Shown: positions 11,070-21,850 of the stretch, one piece after another | Layout of the letters: every line of letters begins with the position of its first letter | Numbering within the stretch: position 1 is the first letter of the stretch | Program-made: the position numbers and the translations under genes | The notes under the pieces: model-generated | Databases searched by the model: none | What the model was told of the DNA's origin: nothing | The model's input: the letters and a program-made list of their open reading frames with translations, nothing else | Assembly: GCA_963576475.1 (NCBI GenBank) | Contig: OY754968.1 | Location: 14,984,616 to 15,048,615 of the forward strand | Source of the DNA: Molanna angustata | Lineage: Eukaryota > Arthropoda > Insecta > Trichoptera > Molannidae | Length of the DNA stretch: 64,000 nt | Direction: 5' to 3'

Positions 11070-11452
11070 AATCAGCTAGACTATGGAATGAAAGTGATGA
11101 AGTAAAGTCATCTCAATCCATTCAAATATTTAAAGGTAAACTAAAAAACTTGTCAAATAGTTCCTGAATTCCTTCTATATCCTTCCGTAACCTCTTTTTC
11201 TTCATTGCTATGATCAGTGTTATTTTTGTTTTTCTTTTTTTTTAAACTCTCTTTTAATTTTTTTTCTCTTTGTATTTTTTTTATATTTCTTGCTCTTTTA
11301 TGTTGTTTTTTATCAATTTATTTCTCACTAAATTACTACTGTACCAATTTAACTAAGAGACTTCACGTTGCTCGGGTTGGTTGGAAGAAATTGCCTTATG
11401 GCAATAAACTTGCCTTTGTACACATGTACACAAATTATATAAATAAATAAAT
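11070..11452 (+). mobile_element. LINE RT C-terminus and 3'UTR (SINE partner tail)
   Basis: A short frame gives LWNESDEVKSSQSIQIFKGK then LKNLSNSS and a stop, matching the LWN-LP-EV--A-S---FK--L end of Jockey/CR1-type reverse transcriptases. After a T-rich 3'UTR comes GGTTGGTTGGAAGAAATTGC, TTATGGCAATAAACTTGCC and TTTGTACACATGTACA, then (AAAT)n. The GAAGAAATTGC...GGCAATAAAC hairpin is shared with SINE family D, so this LINE or a close relative probably mobilised the SINE. Confidence 0.78.
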
Positions 11453-11619
11453 ATTTTAGGGGAATATTTTTTTAGGGGAATTCAGGCTGAATAATAAAAA
11501 GTTTGTTACAAAAATTCACTAGAGAAATATTGAAAATACTTTATTTTTTTAGAAACTCACTGTTTGACATATTTGAGGAATTTGATTCGAAATTGGGGTA
11601 ATTAGGTTTATATGCCCCC

Positions 11620-11775
11620 TTAAATTAATTTCTCACGTTATTCTTGCTTCTCTGAGCTGGAAACACTGGTTAATTGGAAGAAATTGCCATATGGCAATAA
11701 ACTCGCCACATGCGCAGGGTGCAAGGAAATTTTTTATTATAGTTAGTTGCCCGAGAAGCAATATTAAAAAAATAA
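11620..11775 (+). mobile_element. SINE family D 3' body
   Basis: Headless copy: GCTTCTCTGAGCTGGAAACA, GAAGAAATTGCCATATGGCA, CACATGCGCAGGGTGCAAGG and AGTTGCCCGAGAAGCAATAT, then an A-rich tail. Confidence 0.85.
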
Positions 11776-12228
11776 AAACAAAAATTAAAATTTTCATATA
11801 AAAAACGATGTATACCTATTTGAAATATCAAAAATATCAAAGTAGGTACCTACACTGATAAATTGGTTATTTTAATCGAAAAACTACCGTATAAGTTTGA
11901 TGTAGACGAAATTACACAGTAATTAAAACCTAGGTGGATAGTATGTATAGTCTATAACAAGGTATATGCATTTTCTTCTAAGATGATAAAGTTTAAACCA
12001 TTGGTTTTCCTGAAAGTTCAATTTCATAATTTTCTCTATGAATATAATTTTATAACGGGAATAAATAACAGGACACGCCTATTCAACTTTGCGTAGGAAA
12101 GTTTGCACCAGATAAAGGAATTAAATTAATTAATACTTTGATCAATTTGAGAGTTACGGAAAAAATATCTGAGAAAATATAAAACTTTCAACACGAAAAA
12201 ACTCTTAGAGGGGTATTGCAGACAATAC
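11776..12228. other. No recognised feature
   Basis: AT-rich sequence with nothing recognisable. Confidence 0.4.
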
Positions 12229-12590
12229 CCCGTATTCAGTAACTATTGGAACTAAATTAGGAACGTTATAAAATTGTAGATTTGAAATTAACGGTCTTAT
12301 TTCAGCGTTATAAAATATAAACTTGGACTAAATGGAATAGGAATGGATCTATTTTGCCCAGAACGTTCTTAAAATGTTACTGAATCAGACGTGTTAATAA
12401 ATAATGATGAAAATGATGAAATATTCATCATTTTTATAATCATTCAAAATTAGTCTAATTCGGAAACTTTTTAAGAACGTTCCGGCCAGTATAGATACGT
12501 TCCTATTCCATTTAGTCTAAGTTTATATTTTATAACGCTGAAATAAGACTGTAAATCTAAAATCTACCATTTTATTCATAAATGATAAAT
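12229..12590. mobile_element. Foldback MITE (family G)
   Basis: A first unit (12229-12392) has ends CGTATTCAGTAAC and GTTACTGAATCAGACG. Its right two thirds is repeated in inverse orientation at about 12455-12590: ATGGAATAGGAA against TTCCTATTCCAT, and TTATTTCAGCGTTATAAAAT against its complement. A (GATGAAAAT) stretch separates the arms. A related piece lies at 62410-62640. No transposase is present. Confidence 0.75.
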
Positions 12591-12847
12591 AATCAGTTGA
12601 ACAAACTAATTATTTTTAACTTTATAAAATCTTTAGTTAGGTCATCAATTAATTGATAATTTTATACCTATCAGCCTAAAATATTATACTCATCATAAAA
12701 AAATATGAACTGATTTCATTCAACTTGCTCAGAGATTTTTAATTAGGTATTTGGATAAAAATCGACATAATGTATCAATTATTTACATCAAAACAATGAT
12801 CAACAATGAAGCACTTTTCGGAGTAATGTATACATATCTATATATAC

Positions 12848-12950
12848 ATAAAAACTTTAGCGCTATGTCCTTAACGGGGTAGGCAGAATGAACCGAGAGC
12901 CACACATCTCTATCTTTGTAAACATTCATAAATTCCTTTATGTGATATAG
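12848..12950 (-). mobile_element. LINE family F 3' fragment
   Basis: GCTATGTCCTTAACGGGGTA then GGCAGAATGAACCGAGAGCC is the minus-strand end of family F (compare 51980 and 29310). Only about 100 bases remain. Confidence 0.7.
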
Positions 12951-12952
12951 TT

Positions 12953-13172
12953 TCGGCCTTTGTGGCTCAGTTGGTTAGGTATCTGACTGCCCAAAGGTCC
13001 CGGGTTCGATTCCCGGTGGAGACACAGATTTTAATTGTTTTCAGTCTGGACCTGTGAGACGATTAATATCATAAGTCTCCAGAATGTGTCAACTTGTTAT
13101 TGGGTGCGTGTTAAATTAATATTTGACATAGTACCTGTTAGTTGCCGGAGAAGTAAAATAAAATAAAATAGT
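12953..13172 (+). mobile_element. tRNA-derived SINE (family C), full length
   Basis: The tRNA-like head has A box TGTGGCTCAGTTGGTTAGG and B box GGTTCGATTCCCGG. It is followed by the non-tRNA body TTTTCAGTCTGGACCTGTGA, the segment TTGGGTGCGTGTTAAATTAA, the tail TTTGACATAGTACCTGTTAG and TTGCCGGAGAAG, and an (AAAATA)n end. Pol III transcription and LINE-driven mobility are inferred from this structure. Confidence 0.9.
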
Positions 13173-14297
13173 TAAATAATAAATATATTAATTTCATGTA
13201 CAGGTGTACCGTCTGCCTAGTTTCAAATGAAATATTACTTTAACAAAATAATTTATTTATAATACCTATAACATAGTTTTAGTCTCGTTGGGAAAATGTT
13301 CAATTAAGTATAGACGAAATGATTTGAATTTTAGATATTATTGTGTTATACCTTCTCTCCTGCGTCGCTCTTGGAAATTGATAAAATAGTGTATTGTGTT
13401 CACTTCACAAGTATTTTGAACATCAGATTATTACTCGATTGTTCCTGTAGAGGTTCCTTATTTTATCAGATCCTAGAATATTCAATATGAATTTTGAATA
13501 TTTCCCGAATTAAGTAAAGATATTTCATCTTCAGGTATAATATCCAATGTAGATATTTGAATAAAATATTTAATTACTTTCTCAGAGAGTGGACTTAAAT
13601 TATTAACTATTATATTTCTGTATAAAACTATTCTAAAGTGCTTTAGAATACAATGGTTCATCTATGTATACTATTTGTATAATTGATACCTCATAATATG
13701 CGAACGGCGAACGTGTCTAGAGCTTCACTGTAAGAGATATGTTTTATTAAAGAGGTAGATTAGCTGTCAATGTAAATGAGAATAGTTTTAATATACATTC
13801 TGGATAATGATTAATACCGAGATAAAATTCTGTTTCCGTTGACTAACAGATCGCTTATTTTATATTTACATATTTCCTTTATTCTTAGCGTACTATCCTC
13901 ATAATTGCAGTATATTTTAAAGCATTAAATTTTTATCAGTATCTAGAGGCTATCCGCATAATATACACTTTTCCACCTGGAGTTTTTTTATTGATGTACA
14001 AGATGAAAAGCATCACTACGCCCAGCTTCTAAGGTAGGGCTTGTAGCCAGCTTTTATCGCTACCTACTTACATACCTACATATGTTTTGAAAATCAGTAA
14101 GCAATGTTATTTTATTATTCCTCAACATTTTGTTAAGATGAATAATTTCAATTTATTCAATTATTTTTAAATAAGTATTTGGTTTATTTGTGTTAGTTCA
14201 ATTAATTCAAATTTTGACTTGCCCATATAGAACGAACATGTTTTTAAAGTTTTAACGTGCACAGCATACATAATTTTATAATCAATAGATGTTGATA
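13173..14297. other. No recognised feature
   Basis: AT-rich sequence without recognisable coding or repeat content. Confidence 0.4.
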
Positions 14298-15144
14298 ATC
14301 CAACTGTCGATTTGTTCAAGAGAAGAAGAAAAATATTTTTTTATGATAAATTTATGAGTTTAACTGCGTATATTTCCAATTTTTTGAAAGGTATCGAAAA
14401 AAAGCCGAAACATCCCAACTAGATAATTTAATTTTCTACACAAAATATGAACATTGTATTAGGACATCTCAAATTTTTTTTAACAATTTTTATAAAAATT
14501 GAATTTAGTGACGACATTGCTTCATACAATTTGTATGGCAGTCGCCTATACACAATATGTATGTAAGAAGACTTAATAGTTTGATACTTAATCTCCAAAC
14601 ATACATACTGATACAGAACCATCTTGCTGTTTTCATATTCCGGGTAGGAACAGAGGACTGACCTCCATACTGTCCTTTCTTAATAGAAAATATTTGAGAA
14701 ACCCTGGAATTTTTTTTGAAAAAACTTATTAGAGATTTTGTATTTGTTTATGTTTATACAAATTTTCAGCGTTATAGATTTTCTTGTTTCTGAGATATAT
14801 GGAAAATTAAACCACAAATTCAAAAGTTGATAACCCCTGATTGAAACAAAAATTCACTATTTTAGTATAAAAGTTTTGTAGACCTATAACTGTTTATATA
14901 TTTTGAAATTTTGGCTCTGTAAAAAAGTTATAAGGGACGGACGGACACACAGACACACAAAACTCACATAAAATGTTCAACTCCGAATTCTGAATTATAT
15001 GCTGCGAAGTTGGTGATTTTAGCATGCAAAAAGTCCACTACGCCATACAAAATGTTCCTTCGTACACGCATCTTGCGATTCCTTCACGCGATTCACGCGA
15101 TTCCTCAGAGAATTGAATTCTCATGAACGAATCGACAGTTGAAT
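14298..15144. mobile_element. Family B element with two copies of the same end (copy B3)
   Basis: The left end ATCCAACTGTCGATTTGTTC and the right end (read on minus) ATTCAACTGTCGATTCGTTC are both the TTGTTCA-type terminus. Other copies have one TTGTTCA-type and one GATAGCGATAG-type end. The interior holds the ATAAATTTATGAGTTTAACT block in one orientation and the GATAACCCCTGATTGAAAC block in the other, so the element is a foldback rearrangement. Confidence 0.8.
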
Positions 15145-15730
15145 AAGAATGGAACATTATAAGTTTTTTGTTCTACATACTGTAAAATTGCCGATTTTGA
15201 CATAATATGATGGTTTCAAACGAATGCAAGTACTAACAAACTGACATGAATATAGCGCCGCGTACAAATATGTGCAAATCCAGAATGACGAGGTCTACTT
15301 TAATTATATATTATGCAGATAATTCGATTGATTTTTAAATATTGACAGTTACTAAATCAGTATAGATGGTCGTCGATGAATTTCTTTGCTCCATTACCTG
15401 CGCCATTTAGAAAAAAAGTACTTCATCGCTGTTTAAGGGGACAGTGAACTAGATGAAGATAACTCTTATGGTAACAAACCACCGCAGAGAAGATGGCACT
15501 TGAAAAAGAAGTTCTTTGGAATAGTAAAAACAGCATCTATAGTAAAATTTAAATAACAAAAACTTTTAGAATCGGAGTTTAATTCTTAACTATACCATAT
15601 GACCATAAAAAAAAATAACGTATGAATAGTATGACCATAAAAAAATAACTGTCGACCAGAAAAAGCATAATTTTTTTTTTGTTACCACCAGCTATCAACT
15701 ACTTGAATAGTTGATTATATAATAAACAAC
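15145..15730. other. No recognised feature
   Basis: AT-rich sequence. GAATAGTATGACCATAAAAA is partly repeated at about 15596-15655. Confidence 0.35.
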
Positions 15731-15857
15731 GACTTGAATATATGTACAATAATTGAAAAATAAATAAACAATAATTGAACAACTTTAATATATGTACAAC
15801 AATAATTGAAAAATAAATAAACAATAATTGAACTACTTGAATATATGTTCAACAATA
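15731..15857. repeat. Tandem duplication, about 54-bp unit
   Basis: Two full units and a partial third of TATATGTACAA, TAATTGAAAAATAAATAAAC and AATAATTGAAC. Confidence 0.8.
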
Positions 15858-15899
15858 TATTTGCATATTTTAATATGCTGTATCGGGATAGAATTAACT

Positions 15900-16032
15900 A
15901 TCGAATATTTTTTTAATTGCATATACGCAATTAAAAAACTATTGATGACAGGTGCCTCGAGTTCCTGGTTCTTCTACAATATCCCAACTTCGTCTCTATT
16001 AAGATGTTAAAAAAATGTTTGTCAATAAAAAA
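15900..16032 (+). mobile_element. Family I element, half copy
   Basis: TCGAATATTTTTTTAATTGC and GCATATACGC at the left, then GGTGCCTCGAGTTCCTGGTT, CTTCTACAATATCCCAACTT and GTTTGTCAATAAAAAA. This matches the right arm of the hairpin at 37.2 kb, joined to the terminal segment that lies beyond it there. Confidence 0.78.
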
Positions 16033-16069
16033 TAGAATAAATTATATTCACTAAATATTATTCATTCTT

Positions 16070-16110
16070 GAGTTAAAAGTGCAGACATACTCTGCCTGCA
16101 CTTTTAACTC
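16070..16110. repeat. Perfect 15-bp inverted repeat
   Basis: GAGTTAAAAGTGCAG and CTGCACTTTTAACTC flank an 11-base spacer. It sits where the tRNA head of the following SINE should begin. Confidence 0.9.
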
Positions 16111-16352
16111 TCCTCTGCCGGGTTCGATCCCCAGCAGATGAGAAATGTATTTAAATACATTTCTCACGCAAATATTGCATTTCTGGGCTAGAAACACTGG
16201 TAAGTCGGAAGAAATTGCCATATGGCAATATACTAGCGACTTGCGCAGGGTGCAAAGGAAGTGTTTTTTATTATTATTATCGGTTGTGTTAAATTAGTGT
16301 TTGACATAGAACCTGTTAATTGCCCGAGAAGCAATATTAAATAAATAAGTAT
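16105..16352 (+). mobile_element. SINE family D with an altered head
   Basis: B box GGGTTCGATCCCCAGCAGAT, then a perfect 26-base palindrome at 16140-16165, then the usual body (GGGCTAGAAACACTGG, GAAGAAATTGCCATATGGCA, GACTTGCGCAGGGTGCAAAG). The tail TGTTAAATTAGTGTTTGACA and GAACCTGTTAATTGCCCGAG is also the tail of SINE family C. The A-box half of the tRNA head is replaced by the inverted repeat at 16070-16110. Confidence 0.85.
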
Positions 16353-17249
16353 AAGAAAAATTCACATTTTAATATGTAAAAAGAAACAAATATGGTAAGA
16401 CGTTATTTAATTTATTTTATTTTAAAAATTATATTCAAATGTATGTTCGGTAGACTGCTAATTTTCTTGTAGGTACCTACCTACAAAAAAAAAACGTTTC
16501 TAGAAACGATTTTTTCTCTGAGCTCAAAGAATTTTCTTCGACAAATTGTTTCCATTTGGACAGATAAAAGAATGTTTGTTTTAAATATTTAGCTTTGAAA
16601 TGAAAAAAAGACTTGCCCTTTCAGTAATGGAAAATTTTGACGTAATAAAAAGTGAATTATTCGTAACAGCGTATCTCTGGTATTTTATAATGAGTTTTAT
16701 TTCAAAGTTTCGATCAGTTATAAAATTCCTGATTTATGGATGATATTTGGTCAATGACAAGACAATAAATAACACGGCAAACAGTTTTTGATGCTTTCAT
16801 AGAATTTTCTACTATTTATATTTTTTTATTTTGAAATATTATGTTTACTTAACAATGACAACATTTTTAAATAAATACACATAGTTTAATTAAATTTCGG
16901 TTCAATTCTGAAAACACACATAAATAATGAAATATCAAATTTATTCAATTTATGTATTTTTTGTTATTCTAAAAAAAGTTTAAATAAAATGACAAAATAA
17001 CATCACCAGTGTATTAAAAATGGATATAGTTGAATGTAAACATATTTATTTACATAATTTTGTTTTAAGTTACTTAAATGTTCATTAAAGTTTTAATTTG
17101 CCTTTAGAATTGAATCCATTGGTTTTTTTATCAAAAATGTGGTCTTCTTGCACATTTATTATAAAGTTTTTGCAAAATAATTAGGTATGTACCTATCCAA
17201 ATATTTATTTCAATATAAATTAACAACCGGTAGATTCATTGGCCAAGAG
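16353..17249. other. No recognised feature
   Basis: Very AT-rich sequence without recognisable content. Confidence 0.4.
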
Positions 17250-17640
17250 TGTTTGCATCTCAGGTGTCCATAAACGTAGTAAAATTCCATATACAGATAT
17301 TCTCCCAAAATTTAAATCCGAGGAAAAATCGGAATGGCAAGCGTTCTGGACCAAGCCGGTCTCCGAACGAGGAAAAAAATATGCTGCAATTTAGCCAAGG
17401 ATTCCCTTAGAACCGTGGTTTAGCAATTATAGGTTACCTAGTAAAGAAATCACGCTGATATGTGGCTTGAGGTAGGGTCACAAAACTTGTCCAGCGCTCT
17501 TATATAAAATTAATTTACGTGATTCTCCGAGATGTGCCTGTGGCGCGGAAACAAGTGACGTTGACCATGTTGTACGAGATAGTGACGATTTCTTGGCAAA
17601 TTTGGTCAATTTGTTTCAAGGGGTGATGTTTTGCATAGAA
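17250..17640 (+). mobile_element. LINE ORF2 C-terminal fragment with zinc-knuckle-like CxC
   Basis: The plus strand reads PYTDILPKFKSEEKSEWQAF, WTKPVSERGKKYA, a stop, then PWFSNYRLPSKEITLICGL, a stop, and INLRDSPRCACGAETSDVDH. The R-CPCG-E---DHV end and the R-P------L-LR-GH line are typical of LINE ORF2 C-terminal ends after the RNase H region (I, R1 or Jockey groups). At least two in-frame stops show it is dead. Confidence 0.75.
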
Positions 17641-17749
17641 AGATGTCAGTATTGGTTTGTAATTAGACAATAGACGTGATTAGAGTGGTGTATTCCTTTG
17701 CAAAGAACAATAATTTGTATATTGCACTTTCCCCACTACAACACTATTT

Positions 17750-18480
17750 GACATGTTCAAAGTACCCAAAGTAGATAATATTTATAAAAAAGTGTCTATT
17801 TTGCAAATTTTCAAAGATAATGTTATACAAAAAATTGAAAAAAATAAGTCTCTGCGATTCCAAAATGATTTTAAAATACCCAAATGTAATACAGGACAAT
17901 TACAAAACAACTACATTTATTTGGGAATAAAATTTTTCAATTGCCTCCCAAATGAATTAAAGCAGATAAAAGAATTTAAAAAATTTAAACATAAATTAAA
18001 ATTGCACTTAACTTACTAAAATAGTAGTTTTCGATTTTGTTGTTTTGATTTGTTTCAATTTCCAGTATTTTCTTTTTTTATTTTTGAATATGTGTTTTGA
18101 TATATTTGAATCGTCTATAATTCAATATTACTCATTTTTCAATTATTTTCATGTTTTTCTTTTTTTGGTTTGAATATGTATTCTGATATGTTTTCTCATT
18201 TGAGTATTCTCCTTTTTCATTTATTTTCAACCTTTTTATGATGTTAATTTGATTTTTTTTTGTTCATGTATGATTTGATTTAATTACTTTTACTTTTATG
18301 TTGACTTTGCTTTGTATTGATATTTTTATTTTGTTATAAGTGCTTCCCTCATCAAGCACAAGATTGTAATCTTTTTGATGAGGTACTGCAGGGAAAAATA
18401 TGTAAGAATATTATTACTAGTGAATTTATATATTGATTTGTATTATAAAATATATTAAAAAATAAAATAAAAATAAATAA
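17750..18480 (+). mobile_element. Jockey/CR1-like LINE RT C-terminus with 3'UTR
   Basis: An 88-codon frame (17753-18019) ends NNYIYLGIKFFNCLPNELKQ then FKKFKHKLKLHLTY. This matches the N-Y-G-K-FN-LP--LK-----FK--LK--L ending of LINE reverse transcriptases. The long T-rich 3'UTR includes a stem-loop, CCTCATCAAG...TTTTTGATGAGG, near 18346-18384, and ends in an (AAATAAAAT)n tail. The 3' end is intact; the 5' end is truncated. Confidence 0.8.
18346..18384 (+). repeat. Stem-loop in the LINE 3'UTR
   Basis: CCCTCATCAAG pairs with the following TTGATGAGG around a GCACAAGATTGTAATC core. It lies just before the A-rich tail, where some LINEs carry the structure their reverse transcriptase recognises. 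Confidence 0.6.
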
Positions 18481-18970
18481 AATAAATATTTAATTTTTAC
18501 TTCGAAACAGATTTGTCTTATATTTAATAAAATTAGAACACTAGTATGATTTTTTAAATATTAAACTTTGTCACCGGGTGATGAATGCCATAATATTAAA
18601 AAAATACAAGAATAACACCATAATGTTTATAATTTACGTTTTTTTAAATAATACCGTGAATTTAATCATTAATTTTTAAAGTTCGAAAGTTATTCGATTT
18701 GATCCATTATAAGAAAAAAACGTCATGTATTCACCAACAAAGTTTCCTTTCCACATGTTGCAAAATATTATTGTTACCATTTATCTATCGAATCTGTGGT
18801 ATGGGAACACAATAGCAATGTGTTCAGATCGCCAGACTCACAACAAGGGTCACTGATTTAGCCCCATTTGTGGCAATCAGCTGCACTTCTGCTGATACCT
18901 GTCCTAATAAATAAGAAAACGTGGGGCTAAAATCGATAATTTGTTTTTACAATATAATGCTTTCTGCTAA
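18481..18970. other. No recognised feature
   Basis: AT-rich sequence. The 18825-18905 part is less AT-rich but shows no domain. Confidence 0.35.
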
Positions 18971-19303
18971 ATATTAATCTTCGAGATCGAAAACGCAACG
19001 AATGGATCAGAGTAAGGACAAAAGTTACCGATGTTGCATATGTACAAGGTAACTTCCTTAAAATGGAATTGGGCTGGCCATATAGTAAGGACAGCAGATG
19101 ATCGATGGACCAAACGAACCCGGAGTGGCGACCGAGAACTGGACGCAGAAACCCGGGTAGATATCAAACAAGATGGTCTAATGACATAAAACGAGTGACA
19201 GGAGGTGAATGGCACAGGGTGGCGAGAGATAGGGAAGCATGGAGGTTGAAAGGGGAGGCCTATGTCCAACACTGGACGAATAATGGCTGATGATGACGAT
19301 GAT
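18971..19303 (+). mobile_element. RTE-like LINE 3' fragment
   Basis: Reads NLRDRKRNEWIRVRTKVTDV, then after a frameshift near 19070 the 61-codon frame 19105-19290: EWRPRTGRRNPGRYQTRWSN, DIKRVTGGEWHRVARDREAW, GEAYVQHWTNNG and a stop. The GR-P-RW-DDI-R-AG--W---A-DR--W-----YVQ-W pattern is the standard RTE-type C-terminus of lepidopteran genomes. It ends in GATGATGACGATGATT. Target duplications are not clear. Confidence 0.88.
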
Positions 19304-20036
19304 TTATGCGTATGAGATTGTGAATATTTATAGATATACACATTTTTATAAATGATCTCTTTTGTACTTTTGTAGTACGTATATACTTACCATCCATCAT
19401 TAACTTTGCGAAAATCAACTGAAAATACATAATACAAGACAAGGAATTTTCAAATAGTTGGTACCTACTCAAACTCGATACTCGGTGAACATATCGTATA
19501 CTCAATACTTTATTGAAAATAAAGCAATATTTTCAAGAGAATAAAATATATCGGGGACCGTAAATGATGATGTGGAAACGTAAGGTAAGAAATATCTCCG
19601 ATATTCAGGTTCAGGACAATATTTTCAAATGAGATTTGTTTTTATTAATATAATATCTACTTAAGTATTAAAAAATAAATTTCTAACTCATTTAAAACGG
19701 CGCGAAGCCATACGACGGAGCAAAAATATTGATTATCTGGAAACTATCGAAAAAGTGGATTGTTTAAAAAAAACATTAAAAAAACAGGTATGTAGGTTCA
19801 TTCTATGACCACAATTAATTACGATAAATTAATTAGGTACTTCTCAGTCTGATAAAACGTAGATACGGGTCGAATGTCACACCTGGGACCTTAGAATGCT
19901 CGTTAGACCAAAGATTAATGGTTATTATTAGTTATTTATTTGGCAAAGAGTTTAAGACTTGTGGCTTCACGAGAAATGATTATTATATTATTTTTTGTAT
20001 TTTAAAATCGAGTATTTAATGGATAGGTACTGAAAT
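19304..20036. other. No recognised feature
   Basis: AT-rich sequence, nothing recognised. Confidence 0.4.
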
Positions 20037-20140
20037 TAGTGTGGGCATACACGCATGTGTAATGCTTTATTATATTAGGTTATGCGTATCCGCAAACCAG
20101 TCGCTGGTTATCCTAGATGGTGGGGTATAACGAGGTTTTC
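20037..20140 (+). repeat. Family A dispersed repeat, diverged copy
   Basis: GTGTGGGCATACACGCATGT, then GGTTATGCGTATCCGCAAAC, CAGTCGCTGGTTATCCTAGA and TGGTGGGGTAT parallel the 46.6 kb copy with many changes. Confidence 0.6.
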
Positions 20141-20555
20141 TTTATTTATATTCAGATGATTTTCAATTTTTTCCGTTTACTTTACCGTTCATTAATGCAT
20201 AAATAAGTACATAATTAAAAAAACTAGTCAATACATAAATAAACAAGCAATAAAATCTACAAACAAAATATATTAATAAATAAATAAACAAATAAATAAA
20301 TAATTTTTCCTTGGGTTATCACTATTGTATCCTGACCATTGATCCGTTAGTTTATTCCGTTAGAACGTTCGAAACTTCAGCCACATGAAAATTATCATTT
20401 TATAAATTAATAACAATCCAAAGGAGACTGATTTTTCAATTTTCGTTTCATTTTTGCGTAACAATATGTGATTTTTCGATGATTGGATATATTTTTATAC
20501 GCATAAGTTATTTCAAAAAGAGAATATTGTTACTTACATAAATAAAGCGAATATT
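20141..20555. other. No recognised feature
   Basis: AT-rich, with an (AAAT)n tract near 20275-20303. Confidence 0.4.
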
Positions 20556-20559
20556 TCTT

Positions 20560-20640
20560 GTGAAATTCTAGCTTCTATGGGCTGAAAACACAGGTTAATT
20601 GGAAGAAATAACCAAATGGCTTAGATACACTATAATAAGA
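20560..20640 (+). mobile_element. SINE family D fragment
   Basis: TTCTAGCTTCTATGGGCTGA, AAACACAGGTTAATTGGAAG and AAATAACCAAATGGC are a worn version of the D body. Confidence 0.6.
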
Positions 20641-20939
20641 AAATAAGATTATATACGTTGACAAAAAAACATCATAATATAATGAACCATGTTTAGCTAA
20701 ATTGCAGGAGGACAAGCCTCCAGTAATTATAAATTAAGTTGTTTTTCTGTCAAATTTTGTAGGAAACATGCGTCAAGAGATGTAAATTTACTTTAGAAAA
20801 TAAAGTAATTATCAAAGTTCCAAATTGACACATAATTATTATAATACTTTGAGTTAAGTCTTCGTGAAAAATAGCCCTGACTTCAATGTTAAAAATGAAT
20901 TATAACATAAGCTGTAGGTGGGTAACTGTAGGTTCAAAA

Positions 20940-21225
20940 GTCTGGTAAACACGTCTCGCGAAGGAGGGTTCGGTGGTGATCTGCCATCTATTGGCAACCA
21001 TTAATAACGGACCGCTCTCTTTGAAAGAAAATGTCGCATTTGTTATTCCAGAAAACTTTACGAGAATACAAATCATGCATTTGGCGGGACATCGACCGAA
21101 TTGGCAAACTTGGCCCCGAACTGGTATCGTGAGGAATGTTTACAATCCGTGGTCAATTTCGTTCAGCTTTTTCACTCGAAAGGTAAATCATGACCGAGAC
21201 ATGATTTACCTAGAGATGTAACGTG
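20940..21225 (+). other. Unrecognised GC-richer patch with an 82-codon frame
   Basis: The frame at 20973-21221 includes ICHLLATINNGPLSLKENVA and HLAGHRPNWQTWPRTGIVRN. The patch is clearly less AT-rich than its flanks, but I recognise no domain and see no convincing splice sites. It could be a transposon fragment or a conserved non-coding block. Confidence 0.3.
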
Positions 21226-21639
21226 ACCTCGTTTGTATCTTTTCCTTGTGCCATCCTTGGACTCAATCTTTTGTATGTTTTTTGACATCTGTATAGAAAC
21301 AAGCCAAGAAGTTGTAGTAACATTGCTTCATACTCGTATATGTAAATGTTACGTACAATTATCAGTAACAGTACCAGTGGTTTTCAGTCCTTCGATGAAA
21401 GATTGAATTTCGTTTTTTAACACTAAATTAATATCTTCTGTTGTTAAGGCAAGGTGTAGGCTAAGAATAGGACAGATAGTATGTCTATAGGACAGTATAA
21501 TGGGATTACAAGGGAGTGTCCTGATCTTGACGTGATTGCTGATTCGCTCTCTGCATTTTAGAAAAAAAAATATGTCTCGCCTGATGGTTTAGAACGTCTC
21601 CGTGCTAATTACATATGCTATTTAAGTGTAATCACATAT

Positions 21640-21850
21640 TCTGTTTAAAATTATCTCATTTTATTTCTAACTAATGTAACTTAAATCTATGTGTAGTTCA
21701 TGTATGTAATTTAATATGAGCTAATGTAATTTTGAAATATTGTGTGCATGCATAATTGGACATCCAGCACACTCATAATAAACCAATATTATTCTTTTTT
21801 ATGAATAATTTAAGTTAGACGTTTGTAGATGCACCCTAATAAATAAATAA
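21640..21850 (+). repeat. Family J repeat, copy 2
   Basis: TGTAATTTTGAAATATTGTG, GCATAATTGGACATCCAGCA and AACCAATATTATTC match copy 1 at 3410-3680. It ends ACCCTAATAAATAAATAATA, like a LINE 3' end. Confidence 0.62.

Noticed and set aside
12953..13030. Possible functional tRNA gene
   Set aside because: The head continues into a conserved SINE body and a second copy exists at 53.1 kb with the same body and tail.
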